Below are positions 48,036 through 61,436 of a stretch of 64,000 nucleotides of DNA, piece by piece; within the stretch, counting starts at the first letter, position 1, and each line of letters begins with the position of its first letter. A program made the position numbers and the translations under genes. The notes under the pieces are model-generated. The model did no database searches. It saw only the letters and a list, made by a program, of their open reading frames with translations, and was not told the origin of the DNA. The stretch comes from Blasia pusilla (taxonomy: Eukaryota; Marchantiophyta; Marchantiopsida; Blasiales), in contig CM114271.1 in NCBI GenBank assembly GCA_050084515.1, forward strand, positions 65,844,001 to 65,908,000. Direction: 5' to 3'.

Positions 48036-51000
48036 CTAATCTGATTCTGAGTTATTAGAGTCTGAATCAACGTCTTTTATCATATCGCATACATGGATTA
48101 TTGGCACATGCTGCACATCCATCCTAGCAGCTTCCATTTCTGCATCACTTAGGACTCTAGCTCCTAAGGTACTTGCATCTGGTAGATTCCCTGGTTCCAT
48201 GCATGTGGCATGGAAGGTGGGCAAAACATTACAAGCTCCATCTAGTGCCTCGAAGTCATCAAAATAAACTCTCCGAGCTCTAGCTTCCTTCCTCATTACC
48301 ACTTTCCATCCTCCACCCTCATCGGCACCTCCATAAAACACTTATTGCACTTGTGATGGGAAAACAAATGGCTGGTGATCTAATTGCTCACATGACCTCA
48401 AGTTGGCCAACAGAAAACCCTCCTTATCTAATTTCATGGACCCTACTCTCAAATCCCAATCAGCTTTAACTCACCGCCCTCGCATTAGTATTATGGGTTG
48501 TTCTACCGTCCCATAATCAAGTAAGAGAATATCAACCAACACCCCAACATACGAGTATAAACAATTATGGTTGGAACTTTTTTCATCAACAAATACTGCA
48601 CCTATTCCACTATCATAAGTGGAGAATGGTGTCGCACCACTTGGCCCTTCTACCCTAAAGTGGTTTCCGTAGGCTTTCACACTCTTGAATGACAATGCCC
48701 TATTATTAGGAGGTATAGCTAACGATAGTAGGTGAGTTGTCAATTGCATCTTGTGTAATGGCAAGGCGAATCCACTTTTCAAAAGGAATGTCTCTCGAAC
48801 ATGACTAATATTTCCTGTTCAATAACAATGTTAATGGTATTGGTACATTCTTTTGTATTTAATGTGTCAATACCAAAATAATATACACTTTGAGAGTCCG
48901 AACCGTAATTAACAAAACTATTACCTTAAAAAGCATATATTGGAGAGTTTTACCTTTGCCAATCAACCATGACCTCTGTATTATGCAACACATAATGATG
49001 TGCTAAGTTGATCATTTCTCGCGAAAGTCGAACTGGAGTGCCCGCACCTTCTAGCTCCTCACCAGCGACCCCCTCTTCCTCCCCATCATCCCACACTCGC
49101 GTCCGCACGTCTTCAAACCTTTTCATATACTCAGTCACAAACCCTAATGCCTCATCCTTCACATACCCTTCTGCCATACACCCCTCTGGCCTAGCTTTAG
49201 ACCATACATATTTCTTCATGTACCCCATATACCGCTCCATTGGATACATCCACCGACATGCTATTGGCCCACACATGTCCAATTCTTCTACGATATGAAT
49301 AAAAAAATGTGTCATCACGTCGAAAAAAGATGGAGGGAAATGCATTTCAAAGAGACAAAGGGTTATGGCAGTCTTTTCCAAGAGTTTGTCAAATAAAGCT
49401 GGATCATATACCTTTGTACACACCATTTTAAAAATGCCGGATAATCTAATAACCACCATTCTCACATGATCCTTCACAAGACCACAAATGCAATAAGGAA
49501 GGACTTGCTGAATGAAGACATGGTAATCATGTGATTTCATATTGCCCAATTTTAACTAACCACAAGCTTGGAGAGTTCTCCACAATATCCAGATGGCACC
49601 TTCAAGTTTTGAATCCTTGAAAGGAAAGTGTTCAATTTATGGGGAGATAGACAATAATCGGAAGCTAGTTTAAGCAATACTTGGGGTTTACTAGGATGGG
49701 GTTGCAACCACAAATGGGATCGAATCCCACGGGCCTCCAAATCTCTCCTTACTTTCACAGTATCTTTCACTCCAAATAATGTCTTGACTAGATTCTCAAC
49801 GATATTCTTCTCAACGTGCATTACATCTAACGTATGACGTATAAGCAAATTTTGATTGTATCATCAAGGAAGCATGGACATCTCACAACTTGAACATGAT
49901 AGCTAATATCCACAATCAAATCAAACAAAAGCTTTCCTCCTCTATAGTCACTATTTCATAACATAAAGAATAGATAATATAGAGAGGAAGCAGGATACTC
50001 GCCAATAAGGCAACGAATATAGTATACTCAGCCTTTTCACCCCACTTCTCTTGTAGGGATCAGTAGGGCCGTCTTCTCGACCCCCACTCTCATCATATGT
50101 ATGTTTTTCACTTGCCCATCCAATAATCTCTCCAGAAAGTAGTCTAGGCACACGTGGTCTAAGTTCTGCACTCCCGTTGAGATAAGATCCATACCTACAA
50201 GTCCTCCATGGATGGCTCAATGGGAGATATCGACAATGACAACCGTTTATGGGCTTGCCACAAGACTTTGAAAAATCAGAATCCACTCGAGGCCCGCATA
50301 TAGTACATCCTAGTTTTCCACCGTGGCTCTGCCGAGCTATAGTTCCGTATGCCGGGTAATCATTTATGGTCCATAGTAAGGTAGCCCTGAACATGAAGTT
50401 CCAACTTCCGCCTACCTTCCGAACGTCATGAAATTGAACCCCTTTCCACATTTCTTGGAACTCTTCCACTAGAGGAAGCAAGTATGTGTCTATGTTTTTC
50501 CCATTTACACTCTCCTTTCCTGGTATGATCAAAGAGAGCATCACAAAGAATTTTTTTGTCTGGAGCCAGGGAGGCAAGTTATAATTAACAAGAAGCACGG
50601 GCCATGTTGACCACGAACTCGACTTGTCTAAAAATGGATTCACTCCTTCCAAAGCTAGCCCAAACCTGCAATTCCTCTTTTCCTCCGCAAAGTCCGGATA
50701 AAAGTTGTCCATGTGGCGCCATGCCTTGCAATCAGCTGTATGCCTTACTAAGCCATCCTTGCTCTGATTCAAGGGGGCCCAGGTTAACAATTCAGACAAC
50801 ATCTTGGATCTAAACATACGTCTCATCCGAGGTATGACAGGAAAATGCCTTAATACCTTACATGGTACCAACGTTCTACCCACTTTCCGGAACCTTGGTT
50901 TCCCACATAATGGACAGATCTCAGCTTCAGCCAAATCATCCCGGAATAAAACACATCCAGTCGGACACGCATGGATACTGTTGTAATCTAAGCCTAGTTT

Positions 51001-51801
51001 ATCAATGAGTTTTTCCTACATAATAACTCGGTGGTGCCAAGTTCCCTGTTGGTAGGACCAACTCACAAAGGAGTTTCAAAAATTCATCAATAGCTACATT
51101 TGGGACGCTATGGGTGGTTTGAATGTTGAATAGTAACATGACAAAAGCCAGAACAGATGTTTTCGCTGTAGGGAACAAGGGTTTGCAAGCTTCAGCAAGC
51201 TCCTCATATTCATCTCCATGATTGAATAGTGGTTCTTCGTTTGATATTCCCGGTTCTGGTAATTCATCAGATGGGAGAGATGTCTCTGCAGTTTCATCCT
51301 CGTGTATATGGTCGTATTTCTGGAAAATATCATTGAGCATTTTATGAACGTCAATGTGCTCATCTATATCTGCCATGGAAGATCTCTCCCTTCCATCCAC
51401 ATGGAAGGTGGGGGCTGACTCTATTGTCTTATCCTCTTGGCTTCTTTTCTCAGCAAGATCATGCATAAGCCACTCCTCATCTGAAGAGTCCCATCCATCT
51501 CTAGATTTTGGCACTCGACAAAGCGCCGAGCGTCCATTTTTCTCAAATGTGCTTCCACCTTGCCGATGGACAACGTAGACCCACCCTTACAATCATTGCA
51601 CGGATACCGCAATCTTTTACACCCCAGTACACTAGCTCGTGTGCTTTCCCGTTTCCACAACTTGGAATCGTGTGCCTTTACTCTAACTGGGTGGTTCAAA
51701 TCCATTCTAAGGGGATTGGAAGTGAATTCCCGTAAATTTTGAACTGAAACATTCCAAACACATCCAAAACCATGACATCTTGCCTCAATAACGAATTCCA
51801 T
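48036..51801 (-). pseudogene. TNP2-like transposase of the CACTA element
   Basis: Catalyses excision and insertion in CACTA elements. Blocks in order: N-terminal Transpos_assoc-like part with CKRLRYPCNDCKGGS (51,4xx-51,801), acidic linker, CPLCGKPRF zinc-binding part and TNP2 core (50,2xx-50,950: NPFLDKSSSWSTWPVLLVNYNLPPW within it), HTLDVMHVEKNI (49,848 region), DUF4218 domain (48,950-49,549: RWMYPMERYMGYMKKYVWSKARPEG), DUF4216-type part (48,036-48,782). The frame is broken: a one-base loss in an A-run near 51,540, another near 51,010, a break near 49,550, and single-codon stops TGA (near 48,471) and TAA (near 48,342) where CGA and CAA fit. Domain order and length are otherwise those of a full TNP2. 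Confidence 0.85.
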
Positions 51802-52338
51802 AAACCATGGCTGGACGAGCTATCATCTTAGATGAATGCATACCCACGTGAAGTCAAGACAAGTATGATAAGGCACATATACCTAACCTGGTTCTTATCT
51901 CGATGGAGATTTCAATCGTCACTAACAATCCTCAGCGATGTGGTCCAACGCTTCCGACGACATTCCTGAATGACAAATGTAACACACCCAACTTTAGATA
52001 ATGACTCAATCCTTTGATATTTACGCTTCATCATGGCCCTGGTCTAATAAATGTTTCCAGCGAAGATCTAGACAAACAAACTATAAAGCTAATTTGTTGT
52101 GAGTGACCATAGTATTTCACCTTACACTCACATCAAATTAACCACTAAAGCAAGTGACTAACCTACATGAAGGCGCAAGGAGAACAAGGAGAAGAGTAAC
52201 GTACAAGTAAGTACTTGGTAGGTGAAGGAGTTAATGTCTTGGTCCCCTCCGTGATATTTGAGTCTTCCTTTGCTCATGTACCTTATACACAACACTTGTT
52301 GAAATTCAACCAATTCCATGGTCGACGCGATATGTATG

Positions 52339-52344
<6 letters not shown>

Positions 52345-52386
<42 letters not shown>
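52345..52386. repeat. (TA)21 microsatellite
   Basis: Uninterrupted TA dinucleotides, preceded by TATG/TATATG variants from 52331. Confidence 0.95.
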
Positions 52387-52388
<2 letters not shown>

Positions 52389-54132
52389 CATGATGCCCTG
52401 AGAAGTATATGTTCCCTGAGAATTGTCCTCCAAACAGGTACCGGTTCACCTCTAAACTCTCCCGCACGATCAACGTCTACATTGCTCCCATTTCGAATGC
52501 CTTCAACGTGTCATCAGTTCAGAATACATACTTATCCATATCTTGGAAACGTTTGAGAGGATCTCTGAAGAATAGTGGTTCTATTTTATTTGGATGTGAC
52601 AACTTTAAATGTGGCAAAGGAAATCCAAGTCCTTGAAGCATGCCTCATGCAACACGTATTACTACTGCACTCCCTTGTTGCACTCTGGATCGATTGGTGA
52701 TTCAGCATTCTCTGGAACTACAAACAATCTTTTTAGTTGCCTAAGAGGAAATCCCGTTACATGAAAATTCTGATTCATCCTTGCAAACAAAACAAGAATC
52801 CCAATATGGAATACTATGGCGCATCCATTGACCAAAGTTATACACACTGTGCCATAGTTGGTTACATCAGGTCGTGGAAAGTAATGATTCTAGTGGATTA
52901 ACTTATGGGATGTACATAGATTTGATTGATAATGAATCTCACACTTTAGATGATGTCTTTTGTTGGGGCATAGACTATAAAGCGGAGATTACTTCCGGTT
53001 ATCATGTGTGAGTACCTGGTCCACTATCTCAGATAAACGAAAGCTCTAAAATCTCACTTTTCTCAAGGCCGTTGGTTTACTAGTCATCAAAATGGATAGG
53101 GAAACAACAAAGTCATGCCTATGTCCTTGAAAACAATCTCTTGATAACTTGAGTCAAGAAGACATACTAAAATTGAGGCAGGAAGACATACTAAAACGTC
53201 AAGACTTACCATTTGACTGTTGCATTCCAGACGAGTGATTGAAAAGTAACCTAATTGAAGTTCCCAAGCTTTATAGTTAACTCTCTCGAAATTCTGTCCA
53301 ACACACAACTTGAATTGTGGTCTCGACCGGCATAGGTGTGTGTCCATAAACCATCAATATATTTATGTACACCAATCATTGTGGAAGCAAACGTAGAGTT
53401 TGGACGGTTTTTTCTATCGTACAGTGCCATTAGAACACGTTATGATCTTTGTGAAATTGTGCCCAAAGCAAAGCAAGACTCAACTCTACATACATCACAC
53501 CTAGTACCTACTTGTACGTGTCGATTCACGATAAGAGGCGCGCTAAAACTTTCGCTATTGATGGCGAGAAGTATGCTCCGATACACGCCTAAGAATGTTT
53601 ATCGTTAAAAGGAATCGGATAGACACACGTAGGCATAAATTTGAAAAAACATGAGCAGACATATGTGCGAAGAGCCTGCGCGGAGTTCTCCTTGCGGATC
53701 GGCAATATAAAATGAGTGGCGTGTTAGTAGAAATAGGAAATGCAAGCCAATGGAGTGGAAGGCGTATGGCAAAAGTGATTTTCTACCAGCAGAGGAACGG
53801 CTACAGAAGGAGAGAGCAGCGTGACAGTTAGTCAAGGTGCTATATAGTTTGTAGAGCAAGCTAGCAAAACTCTTCATCTCCTTTACTACCTCAAGTCTCT
53901 ATGTTAGAGTCTTAAGAAATCATCTCCCTCTTTCTCTTCCTCTCTTCTTATTCCACTCATCCTAAACCCAACTTCTACAATGCTTCTTCATGCCTCTTTG
54001 CCAACACTCCTATCACGGATCCCTGTCTACGCTCAAATTGAATATATGAATGGTGGTACAAATCAAGGGCAAGAAAGCTTAGCTTCGGAAAGAAGAGAGA
54101 GATGTCACACCCGATGAGCTTATCAACGCACA

Positions 54133-54356
<224 letters not shown>

Positions 54357-55078
54357 GCGGAGCGGTGTAGCTGGATTTCCATACGATCTTCAACAAAAAT
54401 TTGACACCTACAGTGGAGGATCAATCCATCCCAGGGAAGTCGAGAATGCCGCTCATATGGACGTTCTTTCATGAGCCAAATAGCATCCCATCACCAAGGA
54501 AAGCGAATCAAAGCAACCTTCTTACGTACAGCCACTACTGACAAACACTGAAACAGAAGAGTGCATGCAGACCTGCGGAGCACAGTTGCACGATTCGCGG
54601 CTTCCAATTTGCGTTTGGTCACTTGACGTTCCTCTCCCATTCTCGTCTCCACTATCGCGTCCTAGCCTGGCCTCAGCTGACCATCGACCTATCGACGAAC
54701 TACGCCTCACATCAACACGAAGTCGTGGTAGAGACGACCAATATTACCAAATCCCCACAATCACGATCGCATTCTACACATGCTCCGCTCTTGAAATCAC
54801 GAGTTTCATGCCTCTACCTCTGCCACTGCCACCGTGCGACATCAATAACGTGTTGTCCTCGCTATCTCTCTATCTCTCTCTCTCGCTTTCCTATCACCGC
54901 CTCCACATCACCCCACTTTGTTGTCTTTCCACAAGATAACAAGGATAACTTCGCGTATCCATAGCAATCCAGAGGCGTGCGAGCATGCTGCCGAATGTGG
55001 ACTACGGTGGATTCATCGCCAAATGCGTGCTAGCTATGTGGATCACGAGTCACGTAACGATTTCATCCATGCTCTTGC

Positions 55079-55080
<2 letters not shown>

Positions 55081-55114
<34 letters not shown>
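55081..55114. repeat. (GA)17 microsatellite
   Basis: Uninterrupted GA dinucleotides on the plus strand, 0.7 kb from the long CT tract and of opposite strand sense. Confidence 0.95.
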
Positions 55115-55116
<2 letters not shown>

Positions 55117-55686
55117 TGCAAGATGATGAAAACTCCAGAGAGCTATATGCCTGATTACGGATCAATAGGAGAGCAGCAGCAAAGAATTGCTCTGGATGGC
55201 GAATACAGCAAGCGGAGATGGAAGCAGCCCTCACCAGCTCAGCAAACCCAGCTCGTCGCCTTTGCACATAATCCACCACGAACAGAGTCCCAACTCGAAA
55301 TAGTGATCAGTGAGCGTGCACGAGGAATTCACTCAGCTCCAGCCTTCGACTTACAACTCACAGTGCACATGAGCTATAAGGCGGAGAAGATTCGCACAGT
55401 TCAACAAGGGATGAAGAAGATGGTGGGCGATCAGGTAATCACAATCACTGCTACAAATCTCATCAGCCAGCGAGACATATCCGAGGCAGCGCAAATCGGT
55501 AAGACACCCATCCAACACACTTCAACTACTGAAGATGGAGCAAAATGGCGGCGAAACTTCAAATGCGCCTGAAAATGTGCATGGAGGAAACGACCTTTGG
55601 TCACTCGAGAGTCCACGATATTTTGTGGACTCTCAAAATACCCAAATAAACACCCTCCTCTCTTCGACCGCCCCACTCCCAGTGAT

Positions 55687-55858
55687 CTTCAAACTTCCCA
55701 CTCCCAACCTCCGAACTCTCCACTCCCGCTTGTGAACTCCGAACGTTCTGAACGTCCCACACTCCAGTGCACTCTCAAACTTCCCACTCCTGACCTCCAA
55801 ACTCTCCACTCCCGCCTATGAACTCTGAATGTCCCATACTCCAATGCACTCTCTGCTC
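55687..55858. repeat. 86-bp tandem duplication
   Basis: Two units contain 'aaacttcccactcc', then 'ctccactcccgcct' or '...gctt', then 'tgaactc' and 'gtccca.actcca'. The offset of the 'aaacttccca' motif is 86 bp. It is pyrimidine-rich and non-coding. Confidence 0.8.
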
Positions 55859-56109
55859 ACTCTCTCCCGCCACACACACACACACACTTTGGGACGAAAT
55901 GGGAGTCTAAACATTCCATGCCACATCATCATTCTCTTCCATGCCACATCAACATTCCTTTTCATGACATGGAAATTTTTTTAACAACCTTTGCCCTAGG
56001 ACCATTCTCACTTTTATTTCCAACACAATATGGAAGATTATTTGATACATTTTGCTCGGGGGTATATTACAAAATTGTAACTCGGGATGTACTTGAAAAT
56101 CATAACTAG

Positions 56110-59100
56110 GGGGGCTAACTCACTGATCTGAACCGTTGACCATGTGGACGGATGTAAGGCCTCCTTGTGTACTAGGTTTCATCACCATCCAATGGTGAAA
56201 GCAAGAGATAACTCCATCATAACATGAAAATGCCACAAGGACTTCAAAGAATCCTATTCAACGCCCTCTTACTCCTTCTTGGCTAGTTATTTTGTACCCT
56301 GCACCCTCCACGTGGGGCCCAAAAATCATGAATTTTTTTTAAAAATGGCACCCTTAACCCAGGAACAGAGGAGAAAAGAAAAAACATTAAATGACCACTC
56401 ATACACGGAACTAAAAATTGTAAACCCTAAAAGCGGTCTTCCATTTTAGGTTTGAGCATGGAGAGCTAACTTGTAGATCTGAACCATTGAATTTGTGGAA
56501 GACATTAATGGACAGGCTCTGAAAAAATATTCATCCACATCCAATGGTGGAAAACAAAGTTACTACCATGTTACGATGAAAATGAGACAACGTCTAAGAA
56601 AAAGACTACTCAAAGTCCTAGTCCTCCTTCTTGATCCATCATTTTCTCCTCTCCTCCTCAACCTCCTCCTCCTTAAATCTTAAAACTTTTCCCAGGGAGG
56701 CAACCCATTTTGAGGAACACAAGCCAAAAGAAAAAATTACAAATGACCACTCACACATGGTATTAAAAACCGTAAACCCTAAATAAGGTTTCTGATTTTT
56801 GGTATTAGCATGGGAACTTCAATAGAAGATCTGAGCCGTCGAAGTTCTCGAAAAATCTAATATCAAGGCTAGGAAAAATATTCATCCCCATCCAATGGTG
56901 GAAAGAAAAGAAACCACTATGTTACCATGAAAATAATGCAAAGCCTTCGAACGAGACTATTCAAAGTCCTCGTCCTCCTTCTTGATCCATCATTTTCTCC
57001 CCTCCTCCTTAACCATGAGTCCTAAAATCTTGAAATTGTTCCCAGGGGAGCAAGCCAACTCCAGGAACACAGATCAAAAGAAAAAATTACAAATGACCAT
57101 TCACAAATGGAATTAAAAATTGTAAACCCTAAAATTGATCTTTCATTTTTGGTTTGAGCACGGAGAGCTAACTAGCAAATCTGAACCGTTCAACATGTGG
57201 ACGCTTTTGACGCCTTGGTGTGTGTTAGGTTTCATCACCATCTAATAGTGGGAGAAAAAGTAAACTTCATGATACAATGAAAATGCCATAAGGACTCGAA
57301 CATAACAACGCCAAAAATCCCACACTCGCCTTTTTATCTCCATATTCCTTATATTTCAGCTCCATCCAACAGGGGGAAGTCAAGATGCTAGAGTGCAAAC
57401 ATCAAAATTGAACTAACACTTGGATCATTATTCGTGTTTTGCCTTTCTTCGTCTTTCATCTCCATTTGCTTGGCCCTCCTCTTCATCATCGTGTCTACAA
57501 ATCATGAAACTTTGTCACAATATGTACATATGTGTTACTATACCAATGGAAAAAGAAAATCTCAAATGGACAGCCAAACAGGGAATAAAAAATCATAAAC
57601 CCTAAATATGATTTCCCATTTTTAAATTAAGAAGGGAGTAGGATATGGAGAATCCACACGGTCCAAAAGTAAAAGGGCCTTCTCATGTCTATATTTCTTA
57701 TTTTTTAGCTCCATCCAACGGTGGGAAGTCAAGATGCTAGATTGCAAGCATCAAAATTCAACTAACTCTTGGAAAATTACTTGTGTTTTGCCTTTATTCC
57801 TCTTGCATATCCATTTTATTGGCACCCCTCTTCATCACCAAGTCCATAAATCCTCAAACTTTGTCACAAGATGTACTTATGTGTTACTAAACCAATGAAA
57901 AAAGAAAATATCCAATTGGACCCCGGCCTCGGAATTAAAAATCATAAACCTTAAATAAGGTTTTCTATTTTTAAATTGAGCATGAAGTAGGATATGGAAA
58001 ATCCACACGCCCAAAAGTAAAAGGGTCTTCTCATCTCCATAGTCCTTATGTTTCAACTCCATCCAACAGTGGGAAGTCAAGATACTAGAGTGCAAACATC
58101 AACATTCAACTAACTCTTGGAATATTACTTGTGTTTTGCCTTTCTTCGTCTTACATCTCCATTTGCTTGGCCCTCCTCTTCATCACCATGCCTATAAATC
58201 ATGAAAAGTTTTCAAAAGATGTACTTATGTGCTACTATACCAAAGGAAAAACAAAATCTTGAAATGGACACCCAAAGAGGGAATAAAAAATTATAAACCC
58301 TAAACATGATTTCCCAATTTTAAATTGAGCATGGAGAGGATATGGAAAATCCACACCGTACAAAGTAAAAGGGCCTTCTCATCTCCATAGTCCTTATATT
58401 TCAGCTACATCCAACGGTGGAAAGTCAAGATGTTAGAGTGCAAACATCAAGATTGAACTAACACTTGGATCATTATTCGTGTTTTGCCTTTCTTTGTCTT
58501 ACATCTCCATTTGCTTGGCCCTCCTCTTCATCACCATGTCTATAAATCATGAAATTTTGTCACAATATGTACTTATGTGTTACTATACCAATGGAAAAAT
58601 AAAATCTTGAAATTAACGCCCGGCCAAGGAAAAAAAAAAAAAAAAAAAACCCTTAACGCGGTTTTCTAATTATAAATTCAGCATGGAGTAGGATATGGAA
58701 AATCCACACTGTCCAAAAGTAAAAGGGTCTTCTCATCTCCATAGTCCTTAAGTTTTGAGCTCCATCCAACGGTGGGAAGTTAAGATGCTAGATTGCAAAC
58801 ATCAAAATTCAACTAACTCTTGGAAAATTACTTGTGTTTTGCCTTTATTCCTCTTGCATATCCATTTTGTTGGCCCTCCTCTTCATCACCAGGTCTCACC
58901 AAGTATGCCCTAAATCAAGATACCTTTCCTTGAGGGGCATCCCAACACCTAGAACAAAGGGGAAAAGAAAAAACTCCAAATAACCACTCATACATGGATT
59001 TAAAAATCATAAATCCCTACGGAGGTGTTTCATTTTTGGCACGATAATGGGGAGCTAAATAGCATATCGGAACCGTTGAATTAGTGCAAATAATTAAGAG

Positions 59101-59540
59101 AAAAGTCAATGCCACGTTTTATCACCATATGATGGTTCGATGAAAAGATAGCTACATGTTAATATGACAAACTACTCCCAACATTTGTATTCAAAGGCCT
59201 CCTCCTCCTTCTTGACATCCCATTCTCTCCCCTCTCCCCTCACCAAGGGTTCTAAAACTCAAGAAACTTTTTCCACATGAGCACCCCAACACCAGGAACT
59301 AAGGGGGAAAGAAAAAACTCCAAATGACCACTCACATATGGATTTAAAAATCGTAAACCCCAAAGGAGGTGTTTCATTTTTGGTAGGAGCATGGGGTGTT
59401 AAATATAAGATCCAAACCATTCAAGTAGTGAAAAAAATTAATTACAATGCTAGTGCCAAGTTTTATCTCCATCTAATGGTTAGATGAAAAGATATGGTCA
59501 TGTAAACATGAAAATGACACAACGGCTTCGAATAATCCCC
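56110..59540. repeat. Array of about ten 350-bp repeats inside the CACTA element
   Basis: Each unit has 'agctaac...gatctgaacc' or 'gtaggatatggaaaatccac', then 'ccatccaa.ggtgg', 'catgaaa.tttgtc' and near the end 'taaaccctaaa'. The telomere-like marker falls at about 56,425, 56,772, 57,122, 57,597, 57,949, 58,292, 58,645, 59,009 and 59,355, so spacing is close to 350 bp except for one longer unit. Two subtypes are seen: an outer type (56.1-57.2 and 59.0-59.5 kb) and an inner type (57.6-58.9 kb). Divergence between units is considerable. No coding sequence is apparent. Confidence 0.88.
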
Positions 59541-59559
59541 ACCAACATTAGAGCATTAA

Positions 59560-59790
59560 ATCATTTAAACATATCGGTCGTTGTTTATGACTCATCTTTA
59601 CTGGGCGAGTAAAACAAGTATAACTCGTCTCTACTAAAGGGTATTGATAACTACGTTAGTCATAAGCAGATGACTTGGTGAGTCGTACGACCCTAAATTT
59701 GATGACTAAACCATTTAAGTCATAATTTGAGTCATTCTTTTGATGAGTCACTTAAAGTCTAGTCATAAAAACCACCCATTTCTTCTAGTG
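59560..59790. repeat. Right subterminal repeats of the CACTA element
   Basis: Dense TGACT/AGTCAT motifs ('tatgactcatc', 'tagtcataag', 'gatgagtcac', 'ctagtcataaaa') immediately inside the right terminus. They match the motif at the left end in both orientations. Confidence 0.8.
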
Positions 59791-61436
59791 CATAGGACCG
59801 CGGGCCAAGGCGGTCACGCGCATCGAGCAGTTAAAGGAATACGGAAGAGCCATTATGGCCTTGAGTGACAAGTGGGGAAAGAGGAGAGCGGGGGGTCCAA
59901 GAGGACCCGCGGCAGGCGGCAGTTATGAAAAAGGTGCGGGAGGTGCGGGAGTGAAGGAGGAAAGAGCCCTCCATAGGGACGCGTGCATGGGGAGGCCCGT
60001 GTAAGGGCAAAGGCGGGCTAAGAGGGAGTAATGAGGGTCAAGGGGCGTGTCGCTCCCATGCTAGAGGAGATGCGGTCCAAGGCAGTGGGAGTCGGGAGAG
60101 TCACGGGTGCAAAGATGGCATAGGGCTGCGTGTCTATATCCAGGCTGATTGGGGATGGAGGTCCAAGGAAGGTGGATAGAGTAGGCGTGCACAAAATAAC
60201 GAGAGCTGGGCTACCAAGGTGAGATCCGCTGAGTCGCAGTTAGGGTGGTGTGGACGGTATAGGGGCTAAACGTGGTAGGGCAGTCTGACATGGTACCATA
60301 GTTGATGGGAGTAACGTTGTAAAGTCAGACGTGGTTGAGTTGGGTTACGCAATGGAGAGTTTTTTGGGTCTTGGTGTCTCGCGAGCGTGGATGGGATTTA
60401 CGACGGGAGTTTTTCGGTCGTTGTGAGTTGATTGGGGGACGACTTGGTAGTTCTTCACCGATTGTGGATGCGAGGGTTGTGATGGAGACACAAACGCTCA
60501 TGCCGACGAGAGGTTTGATGTGTTGGTCGAGGAGAGTGTCGTGTTGGGGAGGTTTCCGCGCCACATGGAGGAGTGAGTGTTGACGATACGTAGGTTGGAG
60601 GGCGTGATCAGGTTACCCAATCGAGTCCATTTTCCCGCACTTGTCGTGTGTGATTGAGAGTGCTGGGTATCGGGTAGTAGGTGGTGCTAGGTGGGTGCAG
60701 TGATGGTGATGAGTGTAGACTCTTTATTTTACATGACTCTCTTTTCATGTGTAGCATGTTGGTGGACATACGGCGGTTGCTGCGTAGGGGTCGCATGTAT
60801 GACCCGAGAGTGCCGCTACATTAGGTGAGTTAGATGGGAGGCTCATGATAAGCCCGAGTGTTGAGTGTACGTGAGGCCAGGTGTGTCATCATAGGATTGG
60901 CGTTAGCATAGGTGAGCTAGTAAGGAGTGTGGGAGACTCTCGGGGAGTCTCCCACACGGCATTACATTGCGTAACTTGGACCCACTGGCTGTAACTCGGG
61001 TTAGGGACTTTAACTGTGAAGACCTCAATAAGAACATTGTACAAGAGCATACCAGATCCTGCCATACATATCAAGATTGGTCACTTCACTTGGGGGGCAA
61101 TTGAGAAGTTCTTTTTTACTAAGGGGGGCGATTGAGAAGCGCGTTCCGTGGCGCGGGGTGATTGAGTCGATGTTCTGGAGTTGTGGCATAGCCGCTGACG
61201 TTGTCGATCGATGCGCTTGCTACGAATCCTTTGGAGTGCGTTATCTCCTAGCAATCAGTGCTTGGAGACGGATGATTTTCTGGCTTCTCTCATCAGGGAA
61301 TAGTAAATTAGGCCGAGAACTGATGCTCTTCCGAAAGGTCACCGTCTCTCTCACAGGCCAGATCCGCTGTTCCTACAAGTTGACAAAGGTTGAGTGATAA
61401 CTTTGAGATCCTATTCTTGTAGTCCTCTTGAATCGG
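59791..61436. other. GC-rich region between CACTA and LTR fragment
   Basis: Together with 42,460-42,647 on the other side of the CACTA element, this would have been one continuous GC-rich stretch before the insertion. No recognisable protein is encoded. It contains a hairpin near 60,942 and, at about 61,089 and 61,118, two 'ggggggc.attgag' motifs that resemble the polypurine tract and start of the flanking repeat in retrotransposon A, so part of it may be the 3' end of a further, plus-strand retroelement. Confidence 0.4.
60927..60957. repeat. Hairpin with 13-bp arms
   Basis: 'gtgtgggagactc' and its exact reverse complement are separated by a five-base loop (TCGGG). It lies in non-coding GC-rich DNA. 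No U-run follows, so it is not a bacterial-type terminator. Confidence 0.93.

Noticed and set aside
54985-55572. 195-codon plus-strand frame as a captured gene
   Set aside because: It runs through a GA microsatellite, has no recognisable domain and no homologue in the window; left as undetermined.
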